Part shown: positions 40,137-50,400 of the stretch, in pieces
Layout of the letters: each line of letters opens with the position of its first letter
Numbering within the stretch: the first letter of the stretch is position 1
From: Spirosoma sordidisoli
Lineage (GTDB): Bacteria > Bacteroidota > Bacteroidia > Cytophagales > Spirosomataceae
Direction of reading: 5' to 3'
NCBI RefSeq assembly: GCF_004138325.1
Contig: NZ_SBLB01000003.1
Span: 434,001 to 498,000, forward strand
DNA length: 64,000 nt
Notes under the pieces: model-generated
What the model was told of the DNA's origin: nothing
Database searches by the model: none
Seen by the model: only the letters and a program-made list of their open reading frames with translations
Translations under genes and position numbers: made by a program

Positions 40137-41045
40137 TTAGTACAATTCGTAGGTGTAAGTCAGCGTTTCGGTTATGGCACTGCTAACGGTTGACACCCGG
40201 CTGATGGGCTGGTATGATGGGTTGTAGGTGTACGTGTAGGTTGTTTGTATGTCCCCAACGAATGATGAACTTGTTACGTTTTCCTGTTTGCGGGTCGGGT
40301 TATTCTGACTCAGGTTCAACTGATTATCGACTCCTCCGTATAAGGTATAGTAGGGTCCAAACGATCCCGAAACAGGCGAAGGTCCAAACAGGCCTGGTGC
40401 AGGAATAATAAACACCCCGTAGAATGGATTGATTTTGTCGTCGTAGGCGTAGTTTGTGCTGGAAGACCGGGAAGCAACCGGGATAGAAGGCCCTCCTAAC
40501 CGAATTACATTATAATTTTCCGTGGTCTGCGTCAGGTTGAAGCCGGTAAAGGTGAATCCACCCCCGCCGTTGAAACTCAGGCCTCCCACCGATATACCTT
40601 TGGAATAACCGCTTGGTTGGCCGTTTGGCAGATAGCTCAGTCCCAGGCTGAACGTGGATGGCTGGTGCACGAGTCCGGATACCTGCCCGGCTCCGTTGTA
40701 GTTCAGAGTATAGGTCTCAGACCCGCTTCCCCGCCTGACAGTGGTCCGCTGAACCTGGGTAAGCTGGTTCTGGGCATTATACTGATAAACCGTATTTTCG
40801 ACCGGTGCCGCACTGCTATCGGGCAAAAAATAGCCGACAATCAGTACCAGCCGTCCCTGCCCATCGTACTGAAACGCACTAACCGAAGTTGGGTTATTGG
40901 GCGATTCCCGTGTAATGGTTTTAACCCGCAACCGCCCAGGTGCCGAACCGGGCAGTGTAGACGGATTAACATGATCATTGCAGGCGGCCAGCCAGCCTAC
41001 CAGGAGTGGCAGGACTAAATAGCTGAGTAGTTCATGTGTTTTCAT
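40137..41045 (-). CDS. Lipoprotein with YD-like repeats, copy A
   Basis: 302 residues with a lipoprotein signal (LSYLVLPLLVGWLAACND, lipobox Cys near 22). Repeated Y-x-YDxxGRL/Y-x-YNAQNQL/LNYNGAGQ elements, as in RHS/YD-repeat proteins, make a beta-rich surface protein. It shares DDKINPFYGVFIIPAP and many other blocks with the next gene, so the two are tandem paralogues. No toxin or cleavage module is present, so it is not a full RHS protein. Confidence 0.75.
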   Translation of the reverse strand: MKTHELLSYLVLPLLVGWLAACNDHVNPSTLPGSAPGRLRVKTITRESPNNPTSVSAFQYDGQGRLVLIVGYFLPDSSAAPVENTVYQYNAQNQLTQVQRTTVRRGSGSETYTLNYNGAGQVSGLVHQPSTFSLGLSYLPNGQPSGYSKGISVGGLSFNGGGGFTFTGFNLTQTTENYNVIRLGGPSIPVASRSSSTNYAYDDKINPFYGVFIIPAPGLFGPSPVSGSFGPYYTLYGGVDNQLNLSQNNPTRKQENVTSSSFVGDIQTTYTYTYNPSYQPISRVSTVSSAITETLTYTYELY

Positions 41046-41219
41046 GGTTGGTTTAGAAGAGTAAAGAAAGTTATAGGAAGCAGAAAGGTAACCGGTATTA
41101 AATAGTCACTTATTACCGCTCGCTAGCTATACGTCAGGGCAGATCTCGCATACCTCTTTAGGTATTTTTAGCTCATCATGCCCCATAAGTACTAACCACC
41201 GGTACCTGGACGAATCAAT

Positions 41220-42104
41220 CTAGTAGGTTTCATAGTCGAATCGCAGCGTTTCCAGCACCTGCCCATTGTTCGGATTCACAACCCGACGTAATATGGGCAG
41301 ATTATTGGCATTGTACTGATACTCGTAGTTCAGGGTTCCGCTAAAGGTCGAAGTTTCGCTGACGACGTTGTTCTGGTTTAAATTGAGCAGATTATCGAGC
41401 CCGCCAAAATACGTGTTGATCGTGGGCTTTATTACGGGGTCGGCAAACCCTTCCGGGTAGGGAGCCGGAATGATAAAGACACCATAAAACGGATTGATCT
41501 TATCGTCGTATCGGTACGATCTGGTTGAGCGTGTGGTTGTAGTGAAGAAGCGGCTGCTGTTTACTTCTGTCACGTTATTTCCAGTGTAAGTAAACGAGTC
41601 GGCCCCCGTTAGCCGAAAACTCCGGAATGTATACTCCCGCTGGCTGCTGATCAATTGACCAACCGCATTGTAATTAAGCGTCAGCGTAAACCCATTCAGG
41701 TAAGCCAGTTGTTCGGCCTGGCCCAGCCCATTGTAAGTATAGGTGTATTGCTCTACGGGATTGGGCTTACCCGTATCGGTCCGCCTGACTACCTCATGCC
41801 GCAACTGGACTAGCCGGTTCTGACTGTCATATTGATACCTGCTGTACTCGACATCCGAGACGGTACTGTCGGGCGACTGGTAGGTCTTAATGGCACTCAG
41901 CCGCCCCTGGGGGTCGTAACTGAACGCGCTGACTTTAGCCAGCCCATCGGGAAGATCCAGCGTCAGTGTTTTGACCCGTAACCGAACAGCGGCCGACCCA
42001 GGCGATACGCCTGAATCGCGATGGTCGGTGCAGCCCAGCCAGCCCAGCAGCAGCAAAAAGCCCAGATAGCGTTTAATAGGCCTGGAAATCATGGTAGTGT
42101 TCAT
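41220..42104 (-). CDS. Lipoprotein with YD-like repeats, copy B
   Basis: 294 residues: signal LGFLLLLGWLGCTD (lipobox Cys near 25), then SAFSYDPQGRLSAI, YQYDSQNRLVQL and YTYNGLGQAEQL repeats, and the block DDKINPFYGVFIIPAP shared with copy A. ATG 42104 is followed by the usual signal. Probably a cell-envelope protein of unknown function, tandemly duplicated; 174 nt separate the two with no feature seen. Confidence 0.75.
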   Translation of the reverse strand: MNTTMISRPIKRYLGFLLLLGWLGCTDHRDSGVSPGSAAVRLRVKTLTLDLPDGLAKVSAFSYDPQGRLSAIKTYQSPDSTVSDVEYSRYQYDSQNRLVQLRHEVVRRTDTGKPNPVEQYTYTYNGLGQAEQLAYLNGFTLTLNYNAVGQLISSQREYTFRSFRLTGADSFTYTGNNVTEVNSSRFFTTTTRSTRSYRYDDKINPFYGVFIIPAPYPEGFADPVIKPTINTYFGGLDNLLNLNQNNVVSETSTFSGTLNYEYQYNANNLPILRRVVNPNNGQVLETLRFDYETY

Positions 42105-42292
42105 ACTTGTAGGACGGTTCTAAACAGGTAATGGGACCCGTGAGAAGCTACCCTATCGTTCCCAGGAACGCTTCATGTAGCTCTCTTTGATCTGATTACC
42201 AGCCGAATGTACTTACTTGCTGAAACGGTATGCCATGATAAAAATCAGTTTATTTACCTGATTTACTGACCGGTATACTTACCTGTTGGTAG

Positions 42293-44335
42293 TTATTGTA
42301 CCTGATGCAGCAGCCCCCATACCGCATCGATCGATGTAACGGGTAACTGACAGGCGCGGTTGTAACAGACATAAACGGTGGTCTGGTCATCTACCGGCCC
42401 ACGCTGGTGCAGAAGAGGCAGCTCGCTTCGGCCGGTGGTACCGCAGAGGACTTTGTTTGGATAGAAAGCCGCGTCCAGCTCGGCCCGAAATCGGTCAGCA
42501 TCGGGGCCGACAATGGCCACTTCGGCGGTCGGTTTGGTGCGGAGGGCGAACAGCGCGGCCCAGTTGGTCAGGTAATCGGCGTTCTGCTGTACCAACGGCT
42601 GAACACGTCCCAGCATGCGATCCGACCGGTCGGCGTAAGCGGGGCGATCCAGCAACAGACTGAGCGTGTACAGGTTTTCGGCCATCATCGAGTTCGACGA
42701 CGGAATCACGTTATCGAACAGCTCTTTACGGCGGGCAATAAGCTCTTCGCCATTTTTGTCGGTGAAATAGAGAAGATCATCAGCGCCATCGGTCTGATTG
42801 CCGTCTACAAAGTTGGTCAGCACATACTGGGTCAGCTGATCGGCCTCCTGCAGCCAGCTTTCGGTAAACGTGGCCTGATAGAGAGCCAGGAGCCCGTCGA
42901 TCACGGCCGCGTAATCGTCCAGAAAACCAGCCTGTCGGGCGCGGCCGTTCTTGTACGTGTGCCAGAGCCGACCATTGCGGGCGTCGCGCATGTTTCTGAG
43001 CAGGAAAAAGGCCAGCCGAAGCGCCAGCGTCAGAAACTCAGGTTCGCCAAATACGCGATAGGCAGTTGCCATCCCTTTCAGCATCAGCCCGTTCCAGGAA
43101 CACAGGATTTTATCGTCCAGACCGGGACGGACGCGCTCGTCGCGCAGCCGCATCAGTCGGATGTGGGCCGCATCCAGCCGCACATTCAGATCGGCCATCG
43201 ACCAGCCCATACGTTCGGCAAAGGCATCGTCGGTTTCGGTGCGGTGCAGAATCGAGCGGCCGTGCTCCCAGTTTCCGTCGTCTGTGCTGGTGTACAGATC
43301 GGCAAACCAGCTGTAATCGGTCCCCAGCGTTTCGCGCAGCTCGGCCGGGGTAAATGTGTAGAATTTCCCCTCTACCCCTTCGCTGTCGGCATCGAGCGCT
43401 GAGTAGAAGCCGCCCTCTGGACTAAGCAGTTCGCGCTGGGCGAAGGCGATGGTCTGGTAAACGATATGTTTGTAGAGTGGCTTTTTGGTCAGGCTGTAGG
43501 CTTCGGCATACAACGTCAGTAACTGCCCGTTGTCATACAGCATTTTCTCGAAGTGGGGCGCAAACCATTCGCCATCCGTCGAGTAGCGGGCAAAACCGCC
43601 CCCCAGCTGATCGTATATGCCGCCCAGCGCCATTCGATCGAGGGTGAGGGTAGTCTGGCGCAAGGCTCCTTCGTTGCCCGAAACGGCGTAGTAACGCAGC
43701 AGAAACCGCCATATGCTGGGCATCGGAAACTTGGGTGCCCGGCGCATACCCCCTTTTTCATCGTCGGCTTTAACGGCCACTTTCCGGTAAAATCCGTCGA
43801 GGGTTTCGGGCGCAAAGAGGGGGTCAGCCTCTTTCAACCCATACCGTTCAGCGTCGGACAGATTGAGTTCGGTGGCAAAGCCCTCGGCCGATCTGGCCAG
43901 ATCGTCGCGGTGTTCGGCGAAGGCGTCGCTGATGTTCCCCAGCAGGTTGACCCAGTTCTGGGGAGGCAGGTAGGTTACCCCGTAAAACGGTTTGGCGTCG
44001 GGCATCAGGAACACGTTCAGGGGCCACCCACCCTGTACACCCATTGCCTGGACGGCGTCCATATAAATAGCGTCGACATCAGGGCGTTCTTCTCGATCGA
44101 CCTTGATGCAGATAAAGTTCTCGTTCATGACCCGGGCCACAACCTCTTTCTCGAACGATTCGCGCTCCATGACATGGCACCAGTGGCAGGCCGAATAGCC
44201 GATGCTGACAATAATGGGTTTGTCTTCGTCGCGCGCCCGATTGAGGGCCTCTTCACCCCACGGATACCAGTCGACCGGGTTGTTGGCGTGCTGCAGCAGG
44301 TAAGGACTGGTTTCGTACTGAAGTTGATTCGGCAT
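42293..44335 (-). CDS. DUF255 thioredoxin-like protein (YyaL/SPATA20 family)
   Basis: 680 residues. N-terminal thioredoxin-like domain with [10 protein letters not shown] (C50-x2-C53) and the family start [29 protein letters not shown]. The rest is an (alpha/alpha) six-hairpin barrel, as in N-acylglucosamine epimerases ([41 protein letters not shown]). Widespread and conserved, with redox or sugar-modifying function unproven. Full length for the family. Confidence 0.9.
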   Translation of the reverse strand: MPNQLQYETSPYLLQHANNPVDWYPWGEEALNRARDEDKPIIVSIGYSACHWCHVMERESFEKEVVARVMNENFICIKVDREERPDVDAIYMDAVQAMGVQGGWPLNVFLMPDAKPFYGVTYLPPQNWVNLLGNISDAFAEHRDDLARSAEGFATELNLSDAERYGLKEADPLFAPETLDGFYRKVAVKADDEKGGMRRAPKFPMPSIWRFLLRYYAVSGNEGALRQTTLTLDRMALGGIYDQLGGGFARYSTDGEWFAPHFEKMLYDNGQLLTLYAEAYSLTKKPLYKHIVYQTIAFAQRELLSPEGGFYSALDADSEGVEGKFYTFTPAELRETLGTDYSWFADLYTSTDDGNWEHGRSILHRTETDDAFAERMGWSMADLNVRLDAAHIRLMRLRDERVRPGLDDKILCSWNGLMLKGMATAYRVFGEPEFLTLALRLAFFLLRNMRDARNGRLWHTYKNGRARQAGFLDDYAAVIDGLLALYQATFTESWLQEADQLTQYVLTNFVDGNQTDGADDLLYFTDKNGEELIARRKELFDNVIPSSNSMMAENLYTLSLLLDRPAYADRSDRMLGRVQPLVQQNADYLTNWAALFALRTKPTAEVAIVGPDADRFRAELDAAFYPNKVLCGTTGRSELPLLHQRGPVDDQTTVYVCYNRACQLPVTSIDAVWGLLHQVQ

Positions 44336-44369
44336 AGCGTTGGGCGAAGCGGTCGGTCACTTCCGCCGG

Positions 44370-46016
44370 TTATCGGGTGATGATCACCTTTCGGGTTTGA
44401 CTACCCGATTCATTGGTAATCCGTAAAACATACAGACCCGCGGGCAGGGCCGCTACATTCATCGTTTCGCGGGCGGTCCGCACTGGCTGCCGGCTTACTA
44501 TCCGGCCAGCGGTGGTCTGTAGTACCAACTCCGTAGCGGCAGCGGGTGTTTGACTCAGCAGAACGGTTAGTTCCGTGGCGGTCGGGTTCGGGAACACCTC
44601 GACCGCAGGCGCAACCGGCTCGCCGGCCGTGACCACCCCCATATCGAAGCGGCACAGATAGACGTCGCGGCCCGTCAGTTCGATGGTGCGCTGCCAGGTG
44701 TTTTTATAGCGTACGGTCAGGCTGGTTTTGGCTCCGTCGGTAGCATAGGGATTCTGGGCTGCAATCAGTATGGTGTTGTTTTTCACTACCCCGCGCCAAA
44801 CTGGTTGCTGCCGGTCCATCAGGTCGCGGGCGGGGGTCTCGATGACCAGTTCATAATTCCCCTGAAACTGGTCAGCAAAGCGCGACAACCGGTAGAGGCC
44901 ATGGGTAAAATGCTCGTAGGCCGCGTAGGTATCGGTTCTGGTACGCTCGAGCGATGGATTTTCCCAAAGCCACAACCCGGCCGCACCGGAGAAAAACGGA
45001 AAGATGGCGGTTGCTTCGGCCATAAAGGGCTGAATAAACTGCATCGGGCTGTTCGACGTATCGTGGTAGCGCAGCCAGACCCAGGGCACTACCGGCTTGT
45101 TGCTCCAGGCGCGGTTGACCTCTACATGGAAGAGCAGATAAGCCAGGTAATCCGGAGCCAGCGCGTTGGGATAATCGTAAAAATAATACGCCGATGGCGA
45201 GAGCGTAGTAAGCTGCTCATAAAAGGGTCCACCGACCCGCTGTTCGGTCGAATCTTTGACCAGGAAGTTGACCCGGCTCAGGTTGGTTGTCCAGTCAGAC
45301 CAGCTGAAAGTCGGCACATTCAGGTAGGTATTCAGGATGGGCGTATCGGCATAGCTGCTAACCTGAATGGCCGACAGGTCGGCGTTCTGGCGCAGATACC
45401 GTGCGGCTTCGGCGTACAGATTCCGGATGGCCAGCCTGTAGGCCGCTACAAAGGCAGCATCGGACAGATTGCGGTACTGCGCGGGTACCCGACTGTCTTG
45501 CTTAAGCCGAAGAATCCGGGTATCGGTTTCAGCAATACGCTCCACATCCAGCGTCAGCCGGTCGGCCAGAATGACGTACTTACCGGCCGCATTGCGCTGC
45601 CCACCCGACACATCCAGCAGCCACTGATTCCACTTGGCCCGGTAGGCCGTCAGGTCATTTGCCCAGGGGCTGTCGATCTCGCTCCAGGGCTGATTGGCCA
45701 GACTGGCTACGCCGTAATAGACGATGGCCCGCTGCCGGGGCTGAACCACCGTACCAAATTCACTGTCGGCAATCTGATCGATATGACTGAAGCCGTGTTG
45801 AAGCGGGCTGCCTTTGGTGTCGCCAAAGCGTGGGCCGCCATAAATAACGGGAAACGGCAGGGAGAAGGCCGGAAACTTGTCCCACTCAATCCGATTGGGC
45901 TGGCTAACGGGCGTGAACGTCAGCCGGTCAGCACACTGCTGCTGGGCTCGTGCCGGACTACTGGTACCCGCCCAGAACAGAGCATACAGTAAGAAAAAGC
46001 CAATTCGGACGCGCAT
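44370..46016 (-). CDS. Secreted protein with type IX C-terminal sorting domain
   Basis: 548 residues from ATG 46016. Signal peptide (RIGFFLLYALFWAGTSSPARA), a large central domain of unknown family with TIM-barrel-like composition, and a C-terminal T9SS type A sorting domain: VEVFPNPTATELTVLLSQ to GLYVLRITNESGSQTRKVIITR. It should be exported by the Sec route and then the type IX system to the cell surface. The central part could be a glycoside hydrolase-like barrel, but no catalytic motif is certain. Confidence 0.8.
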   Translation of the reverse strand: MRVRIGFFLLYALFWAGTSSPARAQQQCADRLTFTPVSQPNRIEWDKFPAFSLPFPVIYGGPRFGDTKGSPLQHGFSHIDQIADSEFGTVVQPRQRAIVYYGVASLANQPWSEIDSPWANDLTAYRAKWNQWLLDVSGGQRNAAGKYVILADRLTLDVERIAETDTRILRLKQDSRVPAQYRNLSDAAFVAAYRLAIRNLYAEAARYLRQNADLSAIQVSSYADTPILNTYLNVPTFSWSDWTTNLSRVNFLVKDSTEQRVGGPFYEQLTTLSPSAYYFYDYPNALAPDYLAYLLFHVEVNRAWSNKPVVPWVWLRYHDTSNSPMQFIQPFMAEATAIFPFFSGAAGLWLWENPSLERTRTDTYAAYEHFTHGLYRLSRFADQFQGNYELVIETPARDLMDRQQPVWRGVVKNNTILIAAQNPYATDGAKTSLTVRYKNTWQRTIELTGRDVYLCRFDMGVVTAGEPVAPAVEVFPNPTATELTVLLSQTPAAATELVLQTTAGRIVSRQPVRTARETMNVAALPAGLYVLRITNESGSQTRKVIITR

Positions 46017-46128
46017 TGCTTGAGTTTTGAGCAAAACTACTGAATTTTAACCCCAGGCCAGCCCCGTTTACTCGTTCTATAGGAAGAAGAGGTTTATTTC
46101 ATTTCGCTGCCCTATTCATTTTATCAGC

Positions 46129-46599
46129 ATGAAAACGTTCAAAGTTTCTCCCCTACTACTTCGGTTCATCGTTCTAATCAGCCTGCTGAGCGCAGGAATG
46201 ACCGCTTGCCAGGATGACGAAGGGACCACCCCTTCCGGTGCGCAGGCCGACCTGCTGGTTGCCAATAACTGGCGTACCAACCGTGTGACAACGGTAGACG
46301 GCCAGAATATTACCGTTGGCCGACTGAATCTGGCCACCCAGGTACTCTTTAATTTGAACATGCAGTTCCGGTCGAACGGTACCGTGCGCGCCCTGGACCC
46401 CAACCAATCCAATACGGTCGTGAACGGAGGAACCTGGACGCTGGCCCCCGACGGTAAGTCTATCGATGTTGTTGTAACGGGCTTTACCGGCAATTTCCCA
46501 ATTGTCGAGCTGAATCGAACTAAATTAATTCTTCGCCAGAAAGCGCCTGTCGACGGTAAAGACGCCGATATTAATCTTGAATTTATACCAACTTTATAA
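46129..46599 (+). CDS. Small lipocalin-like lipoprotein
   Basis: 156 residues. Signal LRFIVLISLLSAGMTACQDDEG (lipobox Cys about 25), then a beta-rich domain starting LLVANNWRTNRVTTVDGQNI and GGTWTLAPDGKSIDVV, the pattern of Bacteroidota lipocalin-like lipoproteins. Outer-membrane or periplasmic location expected; ligand unknown. Confidence 0.75.
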   Translation: MKTFKVSPLLLRFIVLISLLSAGMTACQDDEGTTPSGAQADLLVANNWRTNRVTTVDGQNITVGRLNLATQVLFNLNMQFRSNGTVRALDPNQSNTVVNGGTWTLAPDGKSIDVVVTGFTGNFPIVELNRTKLILRQKAPVDGKDADINLEFIPTL

Positions 46600-47199
46600 G
46601 GTATAATATATCCTATATTTTAAAATATATTTTTGTAAAACAGCCGCATTTTTAATTATCCAGCTGGCACCCTATCTACCCTCAATTAACACCCAAAAAA
46701 TAAGGCGTCGAACTCAATATAGTTCGACGCCTTATTTTTTATTTATCCCTCTCTGCCTCAATCCACCTTACTCTTTAGATTATATATCACTTGTATTCTT
46801 TTCAATAATTCTTCCAAAGCAAGCAAATCCATCGACCTACCATTATGCAATAACTTTCTGGCGTACACCCAATTATATCTCTAGATAAGCCTTTTGCTAT
46901 TTTTTTTCCAGCGAGAAACGATCTATCTATAAAGTTACCCTGTCTAAAAATAACGTCTCACCAATTGAGCAAAACACGCTGCAGCGATGAGAAACATAAC
47001 AAACTATTTTAATCGACTGGTATAACATTTGCAAGGCCTGTATTTCTGTAGCCGCCAACTTTATCAATCCGCCGAATAACGCATCACGCAAGTCGTTCAT
47101 TACCACCTTATCCAGCCAGAACAAATCCGTTTCTACTGGCTAAAAAGTTAACGAAGCTATGTATGGTGTATTACTGCCTACTTACTTATCATTCACAGA
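46600..47199. other. A/T-rich intergenic region before the exopolysaccharide operon
   Basis: About 600 nt with no credible gene. It holds a strong bidirectional terminator (46695-46740), an A/T-rich stretch around 46605-46640 and the presumed control region of the operon starting at 47200. TATAACATTTG near 47030 is a partial -7-like box; no promoter is convincing. Confidence 0.5.
46695..46740. terminator. Bidirectional Rho-independent terminator
   Basis: Perfect 20-bp stem (46695-46714 with 46721-46740), 6-nt loop CAATAT, with six A on the left and six T on the right as part of the stem, so it can work in both directions. Confidence 0.9.
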
Positions 47200-48030
47200 A
47201 TGTTTTACCCTTTTAGTCAGACCAATCAAATAGATAGCTTTATTCGGCTGAGTATGGTTTCGGCTTGCCTTATCAGTCTGGTCTGGTTGTGTAGCAGCTG
47301 TGTGTCTCCCAAACAAATCGTTTATTTCCAGGATGACTCGGGCGCAAAGAGTGCTATCCAGGCGGCAGAAACCTACGTTCCCCGGCTGGGGCCCGGCGAT
47401 GTGCTCGCTATACAGGTGAGTAGCCTGAATCAGGAGGCCAGTAGCTTCTTCAACCCCTACTCGCTCATGCAGACAAACAATGGGCGTACTCAGCCAGGCA
47501 CCCCAGCCGGTCTGCCCGAGATGGCGGGTTACCTGGTGTCTCCTGCCGGCACTATCGAGTTACCGCTCGTCGGTACAGTGCCGGTAGCGGGGCTGACGGT
47601 TGCGGAGTGCAGCGCGCTGATCCGGCAGAAGCTTACCGCCTATCTCAAGGAGCCGACTGTCAACGTCAGAAATCAAAATTTCCGCATTTCGGTACTCGGC
47701 GAGGTGGCTCGTCCCTCGCTGTTTACGATTCCAAACGACCAGATAACCATTATCGAAGCGCTGAGCCTGGCCGGCGACGCTACGATCTATGGACGTCGGG
47801 ATAATGTGCTGGTAATTCGGGATGAAAACGGCCGCAAAACCTTCACGCGCATCAATCTGACCCAGCGCCACCTGTTCCGATCCCCCTATTATTATCTGCA
47901 TCCCAATGATATCGTCTACGTTGAGCCTGGCAAGGCCCGCGTTGCCAATGCCGATCGCTTCTACCTACTGGTACCTGCGGTATTGAGCGCCCTGTCCTTC
48001 ATCGCCATCATATTCACCGGTCGCTATTAA
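47200..48030 (+). CDS. Polysaccharide export protein (Wza-like)
   Basis: 276 residues with a lipoprotein signal (LISLVWLCSSC, Cys near 34; ATG 47254 is an alternative start). The Poly_export motif YVPRLGPGDVLAIQV is followed by SPAGTIELPLVGTVPVAGLTVAECSALIRQKL, then a SLBB domain (FRISVLGEVARPSLFTIPNDQITIIEALSLAGD). A C-terminal hydrophobic helix (about 251-272) suits the outer-membrane helix of Wza. First gene of the exopolysaccharide operon. Confidence 0.9.
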   Translation: MFYPFSQTNQIDSFIRLSMVSACLISLVWLCSSCVSPKQIVYFQDDSGAKSAIQAAETYVPRLGPGDVLAIQVSSLNQEASSFFNPYSLMQTNNGRTQPGTPAGLPEMAGYLVSPAGTIELPLVGTVPVAGLTVAECSALIRQKLTAYLKEPTVNVRNQNFRISVLGEVARPSLFTIPNDQITIIEALSLAGDATIYGRRDNVLVIRDENGRKTFTRINLTQRHLFRSPYYYLHPNDIVYVEPGKARVANADRFYLLVPAVLSALSFIAIIFTGRY

Positions 48031-48040
48031 CCCACCAGTT

Positions 48041-50389
48041 ATGTCGAAAACTGCTCCGTATTCATACGTTCCGTATCAGGTTATGGATACCGATAATGCC
48101 CTCCGTGCGCACCTGATGCGGTACCTGCGGCACTGGTACTGGTTCGCGCTTGCAGTGAGCCTCATGCTCCTGGTGGCCTTTATCTACCTGCGGTTCAAGC
48201 AACCGGTTTACCGGAGTCAGGCCAGCCTGCTCATTAAAGATGAAAAAAAAGGGCTCGACTCTGACAACATCCTTAAAGAGCTGGAGATTTTCGCTCCCAA
48301 AAAAGTAGTCGAAAACGAAATCGAAATTCTGAAGTCCTACACCCTGATGGACAAAGTAGTTCAGCAGCTCAACCTGGAAATCAGTTATTTTAAGGATACG
48401 CCCTACGGCCAGCGCGAAATATACCAGTGGACACCCGTCCGGCTGATTGTTGAACAACCCACAGCCGAATTATACCGCGACGAACCGTTCAGGATTACGT
48501 TTCTGAACGCAACGAGCATTCAGCTCGACGACCACACCTATCCCCTGAATACCAGTGTACAGACGCCTTACGGTCGACTTCGTTTTTTTTGTCCCCAGCC
48601 GGTTTCGGCTCGTACCGAACCCATTTCGGTGCAGGTAAACCCCCGCTCCCGGGTAGTTACCGATCTGCTGCGACTCCTGAAGGCCGAACCGACCAGCAAA
48701 GCATCGACGGTTATTATGCTGACCATCGAAACGGGGGTTCCTCAGAAAGGAGAGGCTCTGCTGAACCGCCTGATCGATGTGTATACGGAAGCATCCATTC
48801 TGGATAAGAACCGGGTCGCGTCCAATACACTTAATTTCATTGATGACCGGCTGCAACTGGTTTCCGGCGAACTACAAACGGTTGAGAAAGGGGTTGAACA
48901 ATACAAATCGTCGCAGGGCATTACCGATCTGGGCACGCAGGCCAAAGGATTTCTCGAAACGGCCCAGCAGAACGACGCCAACCTAAGCCAGGTTACTATT
49001 CAGCTCGAAGCCCTGCGCGACATCGAAACTTACATCAACAGCCAGCCCGAATACCGCAGCGGTACCCCCGCCACGCTGGGCCTTACCGACCCTACCCTGC
49101 TGGCCCTGATTGAGTCGTTCACCAAGCTGGAAACCCAGCGCGAACACCTCGCCCGCACCACCTCGGAGCGGAACCCCCTGATGCAGACCGTCAACAGCCA
49201 GCTCCGATCCCTCAAAACCAGCATTTCGGAAAACGTCAGCACCATGCGGAATATGCTGAGTAGCGCTCAGCAACAGTTTCAGGCCAACAACCGGAAACTG
49301 GAAGGCACCATCCGCACGATTCCGGCCAAAGAACGGACGTTGATGAACATTACCCGTCAGCAGGCTATCAAGAACGAGTTGTATACCTACCTGCTGCGCA
49401 AGCGTGAAGAAACCGCGGTATCCTACGCGTCGGTCATTTCTGACTCGCGTATTGTTGACGTTGCCCGCACGGATACGAAACCGGTAAAACCCAATCAGCA
49501 GCTGATCTATCTGCTTTTCGGTTTGGCGGGCTTGCTGCTGCCCGTACTGGCCTTCTCGGTATATGATGCCATCAACAACCGCGTCATCCGCCGGTCAGAT
49601 GTTGAGGAGGGGACGCAGGTTCCGATTCTTGGGGAGATTGTCCGGAAGAAACAGGTAGAAGCGCTGGTAGTGGGCGCCCGCAGCAAAACGGTCATTGCTG
49701 AACAGATCAGAACCCTGCGCACCAACCTGAATTACCTGCGAAACAGTCGGGGTGGCAGTCAGGTACTGCTGTTCACCTCTAGTATTTCGGGTGAAGGCAA
49801 GTCGTTCATCTCGCTCAACCTGGGGGCCAGTCTGGCACTGATGGGCCTGCGTACGGTCATTCTGGAGATGGACCTACGGAAACCGCGCCTGCACCAATCA
49901 CTTAACTACCCCAACGGACTGGGTCTAAGCGACTACCTAACCGGCGAAACAACCCTGGAACAAATCGTTAATCCGCTGCCCAACAACGAAAATTATTGGA
50001 TCATCACCAGCGGCACCCTGCCTCCGAACCCCTCGGAACTGCTGGCAGGCCCCCGGCTCGAAAAGCTGATTCATGATTTGCGCCAGCATTTCGACTATAT
50101 CCTTATCGATGCGCCCCCTATCGGCCTGGTTACCGACGCGCAGCTCATCGCCCCTTTTGCCGACGCTACCCTCTACATCGTCCGGCATGATGTAACCCCC
50201 AAAAACTGCCTCAAGATGGTGGAGTCGCTGTACCGCGAAAAACGATTTAACAAACTCAACATCGTACTCAATGCGGTCAGGAATGATGCCGCCAATTACT
50301 ACAGCTACGGTGGCTACAACAGCGACCGGTACCAGTACGAAGCGGTGAAGAAAAAGACATTCTTAAGTCGGTTTAAACTCAATGCCTAA
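48041..50389 (+). CDS. Polysaccharide co-polymerase with tyrosine kinase domain (Wzc-like)
   Basis: 782 residues. N-terminal Wzz domain with membrane helix (about 31-52), long coiled-coil periplasmic part (about 230-440), second membrane helix (about 487-507), then a BY-kinase: Walker A SSISGEGKS (about 580-590), Walker A' LEMDLRKPRL, Walker B ILIDAPPIG. The C-terminus holds a tyrosine cluster (NYYSYGGYNSDRYQYEAV), the usual autophosphorylation tail. It sets chain length and controls export with the Wza-like protein. Confidence 0.93.
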   Translation: MSKTAPYSYVPYQVMDTDNALRAHLMRYLRHWYWFALAVSLMLLVAFIYLRFKQPVYRSQASLLIKDEKKGLDSDNILKELEIFAPKKVVENEIEILKSYTLMDKVVQQLNLEISYFKDTPYGQREIYQWTPVRLIVEQPTAELYRDEPFRITFLNATSIQLDDHTYPLNTSVQTPYGRLRFFCPQPVSARTEPISVQVNPRSRVVTDLLRLLKAEPTSKASTVIMLTIETGVPQKGEALLNRLIDVYTEASILDKNRVASNTLNFIDDRLQLVSGELQTVEKGVEQYKSSQGITDLGTQAKGFLETAQQNDANLSQVTIQLEALRDIETYINSQPEYRSGTPATLGLTDPTLLALIESFTKLETQREHLARTTSERNPLMQTVNSQLRSLKTSISENVSTMRNMLSSAQQQFQANNRKLEGTIRTIPAKERTLMNITRQQAIKNELYTYLLRKREETAVSYASVISDSRIVDVARTDTKPVKPNQQLIYLLFGLAGLLLPVLAFSVYDAINNRVIRRSDVEEGTQVPILGEIVRKKQVEALVVGARSKTVIAEQIRTLRTNLNYLRNSRGGSQVLLFTSSISGEGKSFISLNLGASLALMGLRTVILEMDLRKPRLHQSLNYPNGLGLSDYLTGETTLEQIVNPLPNNENYWIITSGTLPPNPSELLAGPRLEKLIHDLRQHFDYILIDAPPIGLVTDAQLIAPFADATLYIVRHDVTPKNCLKMVESLYREKRFNKLNIVLNAVRNDAANYYSYGGYNSDRYQYEAVKKKTFLSRFKLNA

Positions 50390-50400
50390 CCTCGATCTTC

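Noticed and set aside
40137-42104. RHS toxin locus
   Set aside because: YD-like repeats are few and there is no RHS core, variable toxin tip or immunity gene.
42407-43402. Rightward 331-codon frame across the DUF255 gene
   Set aside because: Shadow frame; the minus-strand protein is a full-length recognised family.
44805-45992. Rightward 395-codon frame across the T9SS protein gene
   Set aside because: Shadow frame; signal peptide and sorting domain support the minus strand.
46927-47124. Possible 65-residue leftward gene in the A/T-rich gap
   Set aside because: No leader, no recognisable pattern and it sits in likely control DNA of the exopolysaccharide operon.
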